64,000 bases of DNA, from assembly GCA_009192285.1 (NCBI GenBank), contig WBVU01000008.1, positions 496,001 to 560,000 on the forward strand, written 5' to 3'. The notes under the pieces were generated by a model, which worked only from the letters and a program-made list of their open reading frames with translations, made no database searches and was not told the origin of the DNA. A program made the translations under genes and the position numbers. The stretch comes from Morchella semilibera. Its lineage: Eukaryota > Ascomycota > Pezizomycetes > Pezizales > Morchellaceae. This document shows, piece by piece, positions 43,131-55,800 of the stretch; position 1 is the stretch's first letter; every line of letters starts with the position of its first letter.

Positions 43131-44788
43131 TTAAGGTGTATCTTGACCCAATGGATATGGGGGTGGGGTAATACTGGGTTCATTAGGCTGTATCTCATCC
43201 CAATTATCTGGCCTTACTCTTTTCCTTCGGAAATTTAGCTCTCTTTCTAAATCATCGTCATCATCTTGATGTCCTTCAATTTTTGTTGAGATATCATTTG
43301 TTGAATTTTCTTCGATCTGCGAGTCTCATCTATATTAAGATTCATAGTATAAAAAAATAATTATGAGATTTTACCATTTGTCGTAATTCATCTCTGATAA
43401 GTCTCAATAGATGCTCCTGAACTGATGGCCTTCGATCCACCCAAGTATTTTTTAGTCGTGTATACGTAGCTAGGAAATATTTCTATTTTAGTATTTGAAA
43501 AAGCTAAATTCGATACCAAGCGTACCTAAAACATCTTTGTTTTTGTACCCAAAATGCCCAAATTGTTTTGCTTTCGTTGGATTTCCTAATGATATTCGAC
43601 GTAAATTATACCAGATGGCAGTCGAAACTAAACAAATAAATTTATGATTTATTTGTTCAAGAAATATATCATCTTTTCGAACTCGTCCGGTGGTGTCATG
43701 GTAATATATATGGTATATTAATTCAATCAATTCGGGAGCTAAAAAATAGAATTTAATATCCTATACGAGATAATTATTAGTTTTTTTGCTAATTTTTATA
43801 AAGAGATATGATTACCTCGTAATGCTTTGGTTGACATATGAATCTATCTTTATACAAAAGATATACTGCACGTTCAGCTTTTTTCTCTGTGGTTGATAGT
43901 TCACTGAATCCGTATAGTGATCTTTCCAGTTTTGACTTCATTCGGTTGAATAATCTAGATTTTGCATAAACATGAAAGTCTTTCATCTATTAAAATTAAT
44001 AACCATTTATTCAAGCAATGGAATTTATAACCTACAATCTTGAGGTAGGTGTTACTTAGAATCGGGGGATCCATTTTGGCTTTGGTTGCAGATTCCTGCC
44101 ATATTTTTTGTAATGCAAGATTCAATAGATCTAGAAGACTAAATGGTTCCACAAGGAATGTATATGCATCAACTCCATCATTTACGATCTTCAAGATTGT
44201 TTGGATTTCTGGTGCTTGATCTTTTAAGTGGTACGAAGGTCTTTCAAGTTGGCTCATGGTAGTTATTTCGCTATTGCCTGTAACAGATTCAAGGAATATG
44301 GGTGCAGAAATAGATGAAGAAGAGTTCGTAACATCTGCTTGTGCTTGTAGAAGCCATGCATTAATATCATCGGAAGTACGACGTGGATGTTGCCTGCTGG
44401 CATCACCCCTGTCTCCAAGGATCATTGTGTGACGAGTTTTTTCCTAATTGCATGTGAGAAAGTATTCAAATATGTAAGTATTTGGTAATACCTCAACACT
44501 ATGTAATGGTATTGTAAATGCTCTTCCGACAATCGTATTCTCCACTCTGGTATGTTCGGGAATAGATTCTAGCAATCTCTTTTGTGTATTAATACGTGAT
44601 CCAACACTCCATTGGCCAGCATCTGAGAACGAAAGAATTGGTAGTTGAGGAGGCTGAGGTTCACGAGGGATTTGAGTATCTGGAATTGTTGCATCCTCAT
44701 CAAGAATAGTAGATGGAATGATTTGCGTATCTTTTTGGCTTTGATTATCCGGTAGTAGAGTTTCAGCAACTCTTGATTGCATTGACAT
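43131..44788 (-). CDS. Six-exon gene, 463-residue protein (DUF6532-like?)
   Basis: Exons (minus strand): 44788-44492, 44443-44036, 43986-43816, 43760-43526, 43469-43375, 43316-43131. Five introns of 48, 49, 55, 56 and 58 bp all have GT...AG ends, and the third has an ACTAAT branch. All phases match, and the exons total 1392 nt ending at TAA 43131. The N-terminal third is polar and Pro/Gln-rich (about residues 1-150). The central and C-terminal part is helical, with aromatic-rich segments (LFNRMKSKLERSLYGF, KFYFLAPELIELIYHIYY, LVSTAIWYNLRRISLG, TYTRLKNTWVDRRPSVQEHL). This order resembles, from memory, the helical domain DUF6532 of fungal proteins linked to repeats. The tail is acidic, then basic (RRKRVRP). 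Function unknown. The coherent gene structure in repeat-rich DNA makes it the best preserved accessory gene here. Confidence 0.8.
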
Positions 44789-45007
44789 TGTTGAGCTATA
44801 TGGTACGATAAAGAGATCTAGATACGTAGGTATGGGTTTTGGGGAAAAATCTCAAGGTTTCTTATTTATTACGATTGAGATTGATATTATTTTTTGCGTC
44901 TGTTGTTGATTGTTTTTATCAGAAACGATTTGCTCAGGCATTGAATTATTTTGTAGAAAGATAAGTCGCTTAAGTTATTGACAAGGAACATCAGCAAGAC
45001 TTCATTT

Positions 45008-45112
45008 GTCTCCTGATGTCTCCTGAGCCTCAGGAGACTCAAAAAATATCCAGGAGTCTCAGGAGACTCTCGGGAGACCCGGGAGACTGTTGGGAGACTC
45101 CAGTCACAAGTT
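45008..45112. repeat. GGAGACT/AGTCTCC repeat cluster
   Basis: Repeated GGAGACTC and its complement, including palindromes such as GAGCCTCAGGAGACTC. Likely an unstable hairpin-prone microsatellite. Confidence 0.75.
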
Positions 45113-45359
45113 GAGTTTGCTGATGAATAATTGGGTATAAACTATGCCTTTAGGGTTTATATGATAGCTTTGACTTTAGTTCGAAAATGATTTGAGGTAT
45201 GAAGGACAACAGAATAGCGATTGCAAAGAATTATATATAGATATATACATATCATCAAGAATATTATAAAATCCTAAGTTATAATATCAATGAAATTATT
45301 AACTAAATCCGTTGATGTTTGGTGCATCTATGTGAAATGTATAATAATTGTTAAATGCC

Positions 45360-46070
45360 GAGAGTTGCTGCAACTTATTACCAATAATCTATACTTATTT
45401 TTACTTCTTCTAATTTATCGTCACTTATCACTGTTATCCTTGCTTATTTACTCCCACTTTGCCATATAGGACGATATCGATTCTACGTATTTGTTGGGCT
45501 AGCATGCAGGGAATATCAGACTTATGACGCCTATTAGCGCTTATCTGTACTTATTTGTATTTATCGGCACTTTTGATTACATATTCCTGCTTATTTCTGC
45601 TTATCCTTATCTATTGAAAGTTTTTCGTGAAATATTATGCATAACATGATTAACAGACTTGTACTACTCAAACGGGTAGTGCTTAGCAATTTCGATTATT
45701 TATAGTAACAATTGTTTGTAATTGACCTGCTTATCCATACTTATTCCTACTTTTCCATACTTCTCTGGCATATAGCTCTTCTTACTCGATTTTATTTGTC
45801 TATACTTATTTCTAGTTGTTGCCATGTATTCATACCTGCTGGCACTTGCTGCCGCTTATCCTTGCTTATTTGTACTTATTTTCACATGTTGAGGTTTTTT
45901 TTTTTTTTCTTCTTTTTCTTTAAAGTGATATGTTATATATTATCTAAGTAGCTTATATGTATGCTCTACCCTAACGGGCAAGTACAAGACATTGTCCCGT
46001 ACTATTATTTGTAATTCTCTTTCGCTTATTTCCATTTGTTGGAGGTTATTCCTACTTATTGCTACTTGTT
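45360..46070. repeat. 'TACTTATT' satellite, left part
   Basis: Degenerate short units of the type TACTTATTCCTACTTGTTGGCAC alternate with an AT-rich spacer ending in CTAACGGG. AACGGG occurs at 45671 and 45973 (302 apart), and again in the right part at 51943 and 52249 (306 apart). The array is interrupted by LINE-2. Confidence 0.65.
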
Positions 46071-46286
46071 TTTTTGTTTTTTTTTCTTTTTTTTAATCAG
46101 TTGTATTTGTTTTAAGGTACAAAACATTGCATAAAGTTAAAACTATGGCATAAAAAACCTCTGTGCCTCCGCAACTCAACTATCCCCTTAAAGAAAAACT
46201 CAAAATCAAAACCAACTCCTACAAAAGAAAATAAACATAGGAAAATAAAATTTTTGGCTCGGGGCCGGTGCCTTCAGTAGGACTTT

Positions 46287-49200
46287 TTAAGATGCGTATA
46301 TTGGGTCGAATGGAAGGCCCAGTATTTGTGATTCGGTTGTGGACATTGTGGTTAGGGTAGAAATTGATGTCCCTGAGTGCGGGGGTGAGATTTCATGTGG
46401 TATTGGATAGTTGATTCTCGCGGCCACAATAAAGCCGCTGAGAATTGTGGAGAGGTGTGGGTTTGTCCAAATCTCTGAGAGAGAGATGGTGGAGGCAATT
46501 TCTGGTGGTCTGAGGTTTTCGATTTTTGAGCATCTCAGAATGATGTGCGAGGGTGTCTCGTCTTCCAGGTTGCATCTGGTGTATAGAGAGGGGAGATGAA
46601 TGTTAATCCATGATTTTTGTCCGCGTAGGTAACTTTTGCCTGCTCTCATTTGATGTATACGAGATGCAACAAATTTGTGTAGATTGGTAAAGAAGGGCGA
46701 CGTGGTTGTTAGGGGGTATGGATAATAAACTGGTGGTGGATAGTGGTAGTTCCAATTAGCTATGAGTTGGGACTTTGCTCTGGCGGCCATCTTATTAGGG
46801 GGGACGCCCTCTTCGATAAGTAGTCTAATAATTGAGCAGAGGTGTTCGATTGGGAGGTGGTTGACTCCTTTAATTGCATTGGAGTTCCATTTCTTGGGGG
46901 GGTTGGGTAGTGCTTTTAGTAGCAATGTGTGGGTATAGAATCTGTCGGGTGTTGTGGTGGGAAAGGATTGCGAAGTCCTGCCCGTGACCGGATTGGCCAT
47001 GGGGAGGGCTTGTAGAATTCTGATAGCATATTTGCATTTCAGAAAGTATAAATAGAGGTCTAGGGGGGGTGAGCCGGCTTCTGCCCATAGTGCGCGTTGG
47101 TTCGTGGATCTAAAGCATCCTGTAGTCCATCGGAGAACTGAATTCCAGAATGTATTCATTTCTTTGATTGCTGATGTTGGGGTGAGGACTGCACCTCCGT
47201 ATATAAGCATGGGTCTTATCGCCATAAGGGCGATTTTTCTGCAGTTCTGTGACGACAGGCCTTTCCCTGCAGAGGAAAAGCGTTGAATTATGCCGAAGGC
47301 GGCCCTTGCTGTGGCAAGTCTTCGTTTGTAGTGTTCGTTGGGGTTAAGTGAGGAAGACAGCCAAAAACCTATCCATTTTACCTGGCTTGAGGGTTGGATT
47401 ATTTGACTCTCTAGGTTAATTGGTAGGTAACACACTTGGGAGCGGTCCCTGGTGGTTCTCCAGTGGATTAAATCAGTTTTTGTGACTGAAAAAAGGATAT
47501 TGTGGGGATGTGCTAATTGAATTAGCTTATTGTAGTGTTGGGTCAAAGTCGTGATATTTTGTTGGTAGGATTGTGATCCTACTGTAATCGCTAGATCATC
47601 GACATAGGAGAGTGATATGCCTGGGTGTGGGTCGTAATTATGTAGAAAACTAATATATATAAGAAAGAGAAGTGGGGAAATCGGTGATCCTTGCAGGACG
47701 CCGACTTGTATGGGACAGGCCACCTTTGGGGACCCTTTATAAAGAAGTGTAATATATCTATCAGACATAAAGGATAAGACCCAGTTGACGATATATTTTG
47801 GGACGTGTGCTTTTTCCATTATGTTTTTAAGCGAGGTTTTGAGAACATGGTCGAAGCCTCCTTTAACATCTAAAAAAAGTGTTGTGACTTTGAGCTTTGC
47901 TCTCTGCATGGCTCGGGTTTCGTTTATTAGACAGGTAGCAGCATCTGCCGTGGAGAGACCTGCTACTGATCCGCATTGATGTGGATGGAGAATGCCGACC
48001 GCTTTTGCAATGTTGGCTAGTCTTGTGGTTACAATCTTTTCTAGGATCTTGGAAAAGGTTTGCAATAGAACTATCACTCTATAGGATGAGGGCAGGGTGT
48101 AGTCTGTTTTGTTGGGTTTTGCAAGTATCACTCCGTTGGCTTTTTTCAGGGCCAGCGGGTGATAGCTGTGCGTTAGGAGTTGATTCAAGAGTATTGTAAT
48201 GATAAGAGGATTTGCCTTATGGATACTCTTCCATACTGGGTATGGGATAGTGTCTGGGCCCGGGGCAGAGAGATTTGATGTGGGGCCTAGCGCATCACAT
48301 ATTTCTTGAGGTGTAATAGCTGGAGCGTTGGGATCTAATGTGGGGAAGGATTGATTAGATCTGGTTTAGGAGGAAAGAAAGCATTCAACAAGTTCTGATT
48401 CAGAAGCATGGGGGTTGGTGAATTTGGGAGTGATGGGATTTTATCTTCCGATCTAGAGGCCATTTTCTTGATCCTCCAGACGTCTTTTGTTTGGGCGTTC
48501 GATATGTAGCTGTTCCAGTGGTCTGATTTTGCCTTTTTAATAGCATTAAAATAGGCGTTTCTGGCCGCTTTCATTTCGAATGGTGGGGCGTTGCCTTTGT
48601 GATAGGCTCTGTGTACTGAATGATAAATTTTTCTGAGCTGGCTGATGTTTGGATTCCACCATGCCTTGGACCATTTGGATATGGTTTTGAGAGGAGTAGC
48701 GGATTTAATTGTATCAACGAGTGTATTAAAATTTTTTTCAAACCAGTCGTCGATTGCGTTAGGCATTGGGCAGGGGGGAATTGCGAAATTTTCAAGTTTT
48801 GGGTTCAGCAGGTCCCAATCCGTAAGCTTCCAATTATGGACTTGGAAGGGTTCGAAGTCTGCTGTGGGTATCTGTAGGGAGAAGGCCAGGGCTTTATGAT
48901 CCGACCCTGTTGCTTGTGGGATAGGAAGCCATTTTCTAACGAATTTGGCTGCTTGTGTATTGGCGAATGCCAGGTCTATAACTCCGTGCCTTTTTTTTTG
49001 GTCTGGGAATAGTCTAGTATAGGTGCCGGGATTATTGATAAGTGTGTAACTACGGCGGGTTGCCGTGTTGAAGTATGGATTGGATAAATTTAGTTCCCTT
49101 TGATTAAAGGAGCGAAGTGGGTCTGCATTTGGATGATGAATATTAAAGTCCCCTAGAATTATCGTAGGGGTACTAGTGCGAATAAACAATTCCTGAGGGT

Positions 49201-49597
49201 TATGTGAACGAGCGTTGGGTTTTAATTGACGGTTATAAATGCAATAAATACTAAGTGAGGTAAAAGTATTATTGCTTGTTTTGCATTCGAGGTTGACGTT
49301 TGTAGTGTCACCTCTGTGTGAGGGAGTGGTAAGGAAAGAATTTTTGTCAAGTAGAGCATTGTTTAAATAAATGCATGTGGATATTTTATCTTCTTTTTGA
49401 GTAGGAGTAGGGGAAATGAGCGTAAAGGTGGGGACTGTAAGTGGTATTCCATTTTTAAGAGGAGGTTCTTGAATTGCTATAATATGGGCTTCTTGCACCA
49501 TTTTAAGCGAAAAGAGTGAGATAAGAACATTGTTACTGCTGGCGCAGTTGTGCTGTATTATGCGTAGAAAGGAGTGTGTTTTGGTTGTAGTACTCAT
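46287..49597 (-). pseudogene. LINE-2 ORF2, endonuclease/reverse transcriptase, one frameshift
   Basis: Starts at ATG 49597, 3 nt after the ORF1 stop. The endonuclease part (QHNCASSN, AIQEPP, LGDFNIH, HGVIDLAFAN, GSDHKALAF) runs to a frameshift near 48335-48345. Beyond it the frame reads LDPNAPAITPQEI, matching LINE-1 without a gap, so the apparent second start at 48188 is not real. The reverse transcriptase retains SYVDDLAITV, but the conserved GVPQGS is GVLQGS (Pro to Leu), and the C-terminal zinc knuckle has lost its first Cys (YTRC for CTHC). These changes suggest loss of function beyond the single shift. Confidence 0.9.
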
Positions 49598-49600
49598 TAT

Positions 49601-51103
49601 TTATAGTTGTGTAAGGGGATTTGATTGTTCCTGGGGGGCATCTGTCATAGTTGCTTCCATGGGAATAGTTGGGGTGGTCTTTTCCGTTTTCTTTTGGTTG
49701 GCTTCAATAATGGCGAGGAGGGCTGGGCAGTTGCGGGAGGTTGCTTGATGGCCTCCGTTGCAATTAGTGCATTTCGCCTTCGTGACGTTGCAGCATCCTA
49801 GGGCTTCGAATCATCTTCCTTTGCAGCTCGGGATTGGGCATGAGTGTTGTGCTCTTGTATGTTCTTTGGCGCAGACGGGGCAGGTTGGTTTTGTTTGTTT
49901 GCAACCTTGGGTGGCGTGTCCGAAGGCATAGCAGTTGCGGCATTGGGTGGAGGGGGTAGCGGACCACATAATTTGGCATTTTCTGGGTTTGGAGAAGAGT
50001 CTAATGGAGGAGCCGATAGCAGTGGACTCTTCTGATGTGACTGTGATAATTATTGAGGAGGTAGCTTTAAGATTGCGGAGATCATCGTCTTTATTGAGAA
50101 ATCGGCAGGCAAAGAGTGTGATTCCTGTTGCCAGGCGTACGATTTCTGGGAAGCTATCGTTGAGAGTCTCTTTGTTCTTGAGGTTGTATAGGGGAACGCC
50201 ATGGATGGCAATGTCGACGTTGCTAGGGGCAGGACGGAAGCATGTGTATGGGTTCTCAGTGCTGCCGATTTTCTGGTTTACGATCGCGGTCATTGCTTCG
50301 TACCATAGGGCGTAGGTAGCGGATGAGACTGTGTGGTGAGGGAGGATTGACACGGAACCCTTGGCGTTGATGTTAACGGAGAGGGCTGTGACTGGGTGAA
50401 CTTGTTTGTTTCTGGCTAGCATTTGTGCGAGGGCAACTGAGAGTTCCGCGGTGACACGGTCGCTTTCTGGTACAGGTTGTGGGGAGGTCCTGGTTGTGAA
50501 GAAGCGGCGTTGGGCGGCGGGAAGGGCCTTTGCTTGCTCTGTAGCAGGGGTGGTCTTCTTGCCCTGACGTTTTTTCTTCGACGATGCTTTTTCCCAAGTA
50601 TTGAGGTTTTCTTGGGCTGCTTGGAGGTAGGACTTTTTCTCGGTGATTGCGGGGGGGGGTCTGGTTTGGTGTTGTTGTTGTGGTTGAGGTGGTTGTTGTT
50701 GCTGTTTGTGTTGTTTTGCTTGGGTTTGTGGTGGCTTTGGTTGTTGGGGGTTGGGTGTTTTTTGAGTATTGGCTTCCTGAAGGAGAGTTTCGACCCTGTC
50801 GAAACGATTATTAATTTCAGAGGTTGCTCGTTGTTCCTTGAGCTTATGGATATCCTCGGATAGCATATCGATGGATTGTGTTTGGCTGGCCACTTCTCCG
50901 GTTAGGATGGTGGTCTGTTTGACTACGCCTAGAATAAGCGTGAGGAGAAGCCTGACGTCGTCAGAGGTATTGGAATCATCGAAGATTTTCATGGCGAGGT
51001 CGCCGATGGGGTTGGTGAGTGTGTTATCAGTGATCTCGCCGTCGACTAGGCCCACTTGCATGGAGTCAAAGGCATTCTGCATTGCTTGGGAGGGTGGGGG
51101 CAT
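49601..51103 (-). pseudogene. LINE-2 ORF1, gag-like CCHC protein, one nonsense codon
   Basis: ATG 51103; the N-terminus has a coiled-coil stretch (about residues 55-105), then a Gln/Pro-rich and basic linker. The conserved domain (CFRPAPSNVDIAIHGVPLYN) is followed by zinc knuckles CRNCYAFGHATQGC and CPVCAKEHTRAQHSC. TGA at 49811-49813 interrupts the frame just after it. Reading on gives the third knuckle CTNCNGGHQATSRNC and a stop at 49601-49603, giving about 500 codons. Unlike LINE-1, the linker frame is uninterrupted. Confidence 0.9.
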
Positions 51104-51230
51104 GGTTGCTAGTGGGGTTGGTGATGCTTGAAGTCTAAGTTCTAAAGACTTTTGTGCTTGTGTAACGCGGTTGCTTCACAGATTATGGTGGTTAATTTCA
51201 AAAATTGGTAGAATAGCGGGAAAGGAGCTG

Positions 51231-52330
51231 CTTATTGCTACTTGTTGATACTTACTGTTATATATTTTTACTTATCCACTATTATCTCCATATATTGAGG
51301 CATTTTTTTTCACTTAGGGGGGTTTTGGATATATTATCGTGCATGTACTTATATGACATTATTCCGTAGCTGTCTATGTTTATTCATGCCTATTTTTACT
51401 TGTCGGCACTTACTGTCACTTTTTTTCACTTTTTCCTGACTTTTTATATATGAGGCATTTTTTTCTCCCGTTAGTGCGTACAGTTCATTATTATGCATGC
51501 AATATATGAGCTTTTGCAAAATCCTATCCCGTGTTTCCATTTATAGTTATTGGTATATAGTTATTCTTGCTCTTCGTTATTTGTCTGTATTTGTCCCTGG
51601 TTATCCTCATTTATTCCTACTTACCGGTATTTATTACTACTTCTTCCTACTTACCCATTATTTTTTTTATATATTCCGGCACTTTCTTACCTGACACGTG
51701 TTATAATATGTTGCTACTGAAGACTAACCTGTATTTCTATTTATAGTTATTATTATATAATTATTCTTATTTATTTCACTTCTTTGTATCCATTTCTATT
51801 TACTCCTTCTTATTCTTACTTGCTGGTACTTGCTTCCACTTATTCCCGTATATTGCTGCTTATTGCCAAATACTGAGTTACTTTCCTACTTAATATAATA
51901 TATTACTCCTTATGTGAGTGATCAATATGCATGTACTATCCTAACGGGGTAATATACTTATCTATATTTTTCCTATCTGTTTCAGTTTGTTGATCACCAT
52001 TCCCATCTACCAGTACTTATATATACTTAATCTTACTTTCTGGTATTTATCCGTATTTATTCTTACTTGCTAGCACTTATCCGTACTTATTCTTACTTGG
52101 TAGCACTTATTCGTACTTATTCCTACTTGATAGTCCTTATCCCTATTTATTTCTACTCATCTCTTATTATTTTTATATATTGGGAGATTTCTTTATTTAA
52201 ATAAAATATTATATATGATAAAAGTAACTGATATACCCTTAGTACTCTAACGGGCAAACGCAAGATACTATTTCATGATATTATCTATAGCTACTACAAC
52301 TACGCAGTATTTGTCTTGGTTTGTTTTAAC
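51231..52330. repeat. 'TACTTATT' satellite, right part
   Basis: Continuation of the array at 45360-46070 after LINE-2. Spacer blocks with CATGTACT...CTAACGGG occur near 51930 and 52245, with degenerate ones near 51340 and 51490. Frames through it are chance. Confidence 0.6.
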
Positions 52331-52501
52331 TATCTATATTTATTCTTACTAGTCAAGGTTCTTTTATCCTTAATTCTAAATTTTTATATTTATTGAAGCA
52401 TTTACTAACTACATCAATGTTATATTCTACGATATACGATTATGCGGCATTATTGTATTCTCGTTTACCGGTATAGTAAGACTAATCCTTACCCGTACAC
52501 A

Positions 52502-52735
52502 CTGAAGCCAGGAGAATAAGCGGAGTATCATATGTATGCCTATCAGTTGTAATTTTTGTACTATTACTGGAATTTACCTGTATCTATTGAAGTCATGAGA
52601 ACACATACAGTATTATATGTACACCCGCCATTCTTAATTATTCTAGCAATACCAATATCTATCAATATTCACTGAAGTTATTAGAACAGGCAAGGTAGAT
52701 TATATATGCCTACTGGTATTAATTGTATAGTTTTA
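52502..52735. repeat. 85-bp tandem repeat, three units
   Basis: Units start near 52502, 52587 and 52672 with (C/T)TGAAG...GAGAA/AGAAC..., and each contains AT(A)T.TGTA(T/C) and ends near AATT. They lie between the satellite and the Helitron 3' side. Confidence 0.6.
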
Positions 52736-52829
52736 AAAAAGCTTAAATCAAAGTTACCGAGCGTTTCATACAATCATTATACAAATATATATAACTTGAA
52801 CAAATAATATACTAACAATACATGTTTGT

Positions 52830-55800
52830 TCAAATAGCAATCATCTCCAATCGTTGATACTTTCGTACCGCCTCCTGATTAACTCTAACTGCAGCAATAT
52901 GAAAAGCACTTATCTCTACATCGCATAGCCTTTTTGCACGACTTAGAGCCATATATGCTTGCCCAACAGAAAACATGGATCCACCAAAGCTTATACATAT
53001 TTTATTCAATGATAAGCCCTGTGTTTTATGAACTGTTAAGGCAAATGCGTTTTGAATAGGAAGTTGTGTACGAGAATAACGGATTCCGTGACTTCTAAAA
53101 CGCATCGTATCCTTTGAAACTTCAACAATCTGTATTTGTTAGTATTATATATAATCATCGGGTGAATAAGCTTACTCTAATACCCTCATATGTTGGAAAT
53201 GCAACATTTGGTAGGCCACCCTCCCGTAAAGATACAATAATACCACATGTCCCATTAGATATACCAGGTGATATCAAACCATTTGTTAGAAACAAGACTT
53301 TAGCTCCTGGAACCCAAACAACTTCGTAGGGAAAGTTTGTGCCGGTTTTAAAGGTACGAGAATACTCCATACTAGAAATGATTTTTCCTTCTTCTCAATC
53401 GATAGAGATATGTGTATATGAAGCTTCAATCGGTAATTTTTCAAGGAGAAGGTTATTTATTTGTGACGCTGTCCTCCGATAGGATACAAGAAATGTTGTA
53501 AGATAACTGGTATTACGCATATGAAATTGTTGAACTTTATCTTGTAATATAGCTTGACTCTGAGGAGTGATTCGTCCAAACCGTAGGTCGTTGAGTAGTT
53601 GGAAGAACTCTGGATCATCTCGTTGACGCATAGATTGTTTTAAAAAGATTGGTTTAAAGAATTGCTACAATGTTCAACAGAAGATCATCTGACCCGATAC
53701 TGACGGAAGTTGCATTAAATCTCCCATACAAATGATATGTAGATTTCCGAAAGGTTTCAAGTTATTATGTATCCTTGCAAACAATCCAGACATAAAATCT
53801 AATAACTCTGCGTTTTGTCCCGGCATCTTGGCACCTGTCCCGACAGTTCGGTAGGCGATGCATGATTGTGGTTGTTAGGGTAATGTTAAGCGAGAGTGGG
53901 AGCGCGAGGTGGAGGCTGTCGTCATTGGGTTCTAGGAGGTTCGATGGCGTGATGGATTGGTAATGTAAAATAGCGGAGATGATGGGGAGGATTACGAGGT
54001 GTGGTAGCAACGGATTTCTATGGGGTTCTATAAACGAAAGTGTGAGTCATAGCGGACTAGTGGAGGAGGTGTGTTAAATAGCGGGGACAGACGTTTTCCT
54101 TCGTTTTTTCTTTCTTTCCTCTTTGTCTCGTCTTCCTGTTATCTCGGTATATAGGAATCCACTCCTATTCTCAAGCCATAGCTCCTCGTACCCAAGATCC
54201 GGTCCTCTAAAGAGGAAAACCATAGCACCACTCATTGTTCCCGTTGAGGTCCATTCAGTCCTCACTCTCCCCGCCCTGTGTTCTTGTGCCTTTGCCCTTG
54301 CCTTTGCCTTTGCCGGTACCTGTGCTTGTGCCTGCCCGGTGTTGCCTTTGTCTTCATCAGTCTCCTCGTCGAGTAGACTGTGCTCCTCGAGTCCTTCTGC
54401 GTCATCATTGTCATCTTCTTCTTTGCGTCGGGTTACTCCGTCACACGTTTACCATCGATATCTCATCTATTACCAATATTTTTATACGCCGTATTTCTTC
54501 AAGCCTGTCGGGAAGTTGTAAGAGATTTGATTTTAACATTCCGACTCCTCCATCTGCACCTATGTTCAATGCTGAATGAATAGTTTGACCTGATATATTA
54601 TTCGCCGCAATACCAGTTGGTGCAAGCTTGAGGTATTTGAAGTGGTTGACGTCAAACCAACGTTCTAATGCCTTTAAGAGATATGATTTCTCTGTACCTG
54701 CAGGTCCGGTAATGAAGAATTTAAGGCTAATACCGCCGGTAGGAAAATTGAAAAGTGATTGAGTGATTTTCGTATATGCATAATATCGATCGCCCTGTAG
54801 GTTGAATACCGCCTCATTGTTTTGAATCGGAGTGGGTAGTTGTTGCAATTCGAGAAGTTTTTTTCGAACAATCTCTTGGACAGATTCTTCAGACATTGAT
54901 AATACAGCTTCTATCAATTCTTAATAAACGCTTGAGATATGTAGTGTAGTCCGTTGTATTCCTTGTTGGTATATGTTGAACTTGTTCGTACATATCAGGA
55001 AATCGCTGTAGCAAATGCTCTCGGTAATTGAGATAACCCTCATGTATCTCATCATCAGATCGCCAATGCTGAATCTCCAATAGTTTATTAAAGAAGAATC
55101 TCTCTCCATCCACCAATCGTCTATAACATGTTCGGATCATAAGTGGCTACCACAAATTAGCTTTACACTTGATAGAGATAGAAATGTAATTGGTAATATA
55201 CTTTTTTCCGTTGATAAATAAAATTACCCAACTTATCCATCCATACTTCAGTCTGTGACCGCCGACGGGTGCGTTCAATTTTGTAAAGCGAATGGTATTT
55301 GAAGTATGTAAGATGTTCAAAGATGATATTTTCTGGTCGATTGAAATACTTTTCAATTGCATTGGGGTAGAAAATATCTTCAGATGTGGGATCAACTTCT
55401 AGCAACCAAGCGGGTTTGACTACGCTGGAACGATCTGACGGCATTGACGTAGGTAGATAATCACATGAACTTGACATTTGAAAGATTGGAAAGCTTAAGA
55501 GTAGGACCATAGATTCCATAGATCTCATTCTTCGAGCAAGCAGGTGGTCATTAGTATGACTTGAGCTATTAACGCTGACGATAGATTTTGGCTCTGCTTT
55601 GGTGACATATTTTGTTATATATTTGGCTAAACCACCAGAGGTACAATATTGTACGTTGCAATGTGCTCCCCATAATAGCAATAGCATAGGACTGTATGAA
55701 ACAATATACCGGTCCTCCTCTTTAATTCTCCTATATGTATACCTAACTTCTCCTTCCTTTTGGTATGTGAGATTTGAAAGTTCCACAGGAAACCCTTTCC

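Larger units (their letters stand above)
46071..51230 (-). mobile_element. LINE-2: full-length APE-type LINE, minus strand, decayed
   Basis: About 5160 bp, related to LINE-1 along both ORFs. The target duplication CTTATTGCTACTTGTT appears at 46055-46070 and 51231-51246 (shown on plus), and the 3' end (plus 46071-46100) is A-rich in element sense. ORF1 has one nonsense codon and ORF2 one frameshift. Its 3' UTR shares TTATGCCATAG and TGTACCT with LINE-1 and LINE-3. It sits in the 'TACTTATT' satellite. Confidence 0.88.

Noticed and set aside
45008-45112. CRISPR-like array of GGAGACTC
   Set aside because: Units are short, irregular and without unique spacers; a eukaryotic hairpin-prone repeat.
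48188-48188. Separate start for the LINE-2 reverse transcriptase
   Set aside because: The frame is homologous to LINE-1 upstream of this Met and is cut off only by a frameshift near 48340.
53816-54445. Intron in the helicase beginning GTGTGA
   Set aside because: No acceptor restores the frame; 5-bp target duplication and a second copy elsewhere show a solo LTR.
53123-54521. Plus-strand Ser/Cys-rich frames opposite the LTR
   Set aside because: Antisense of the conserved minus-strand LTR frame and of the helicase.
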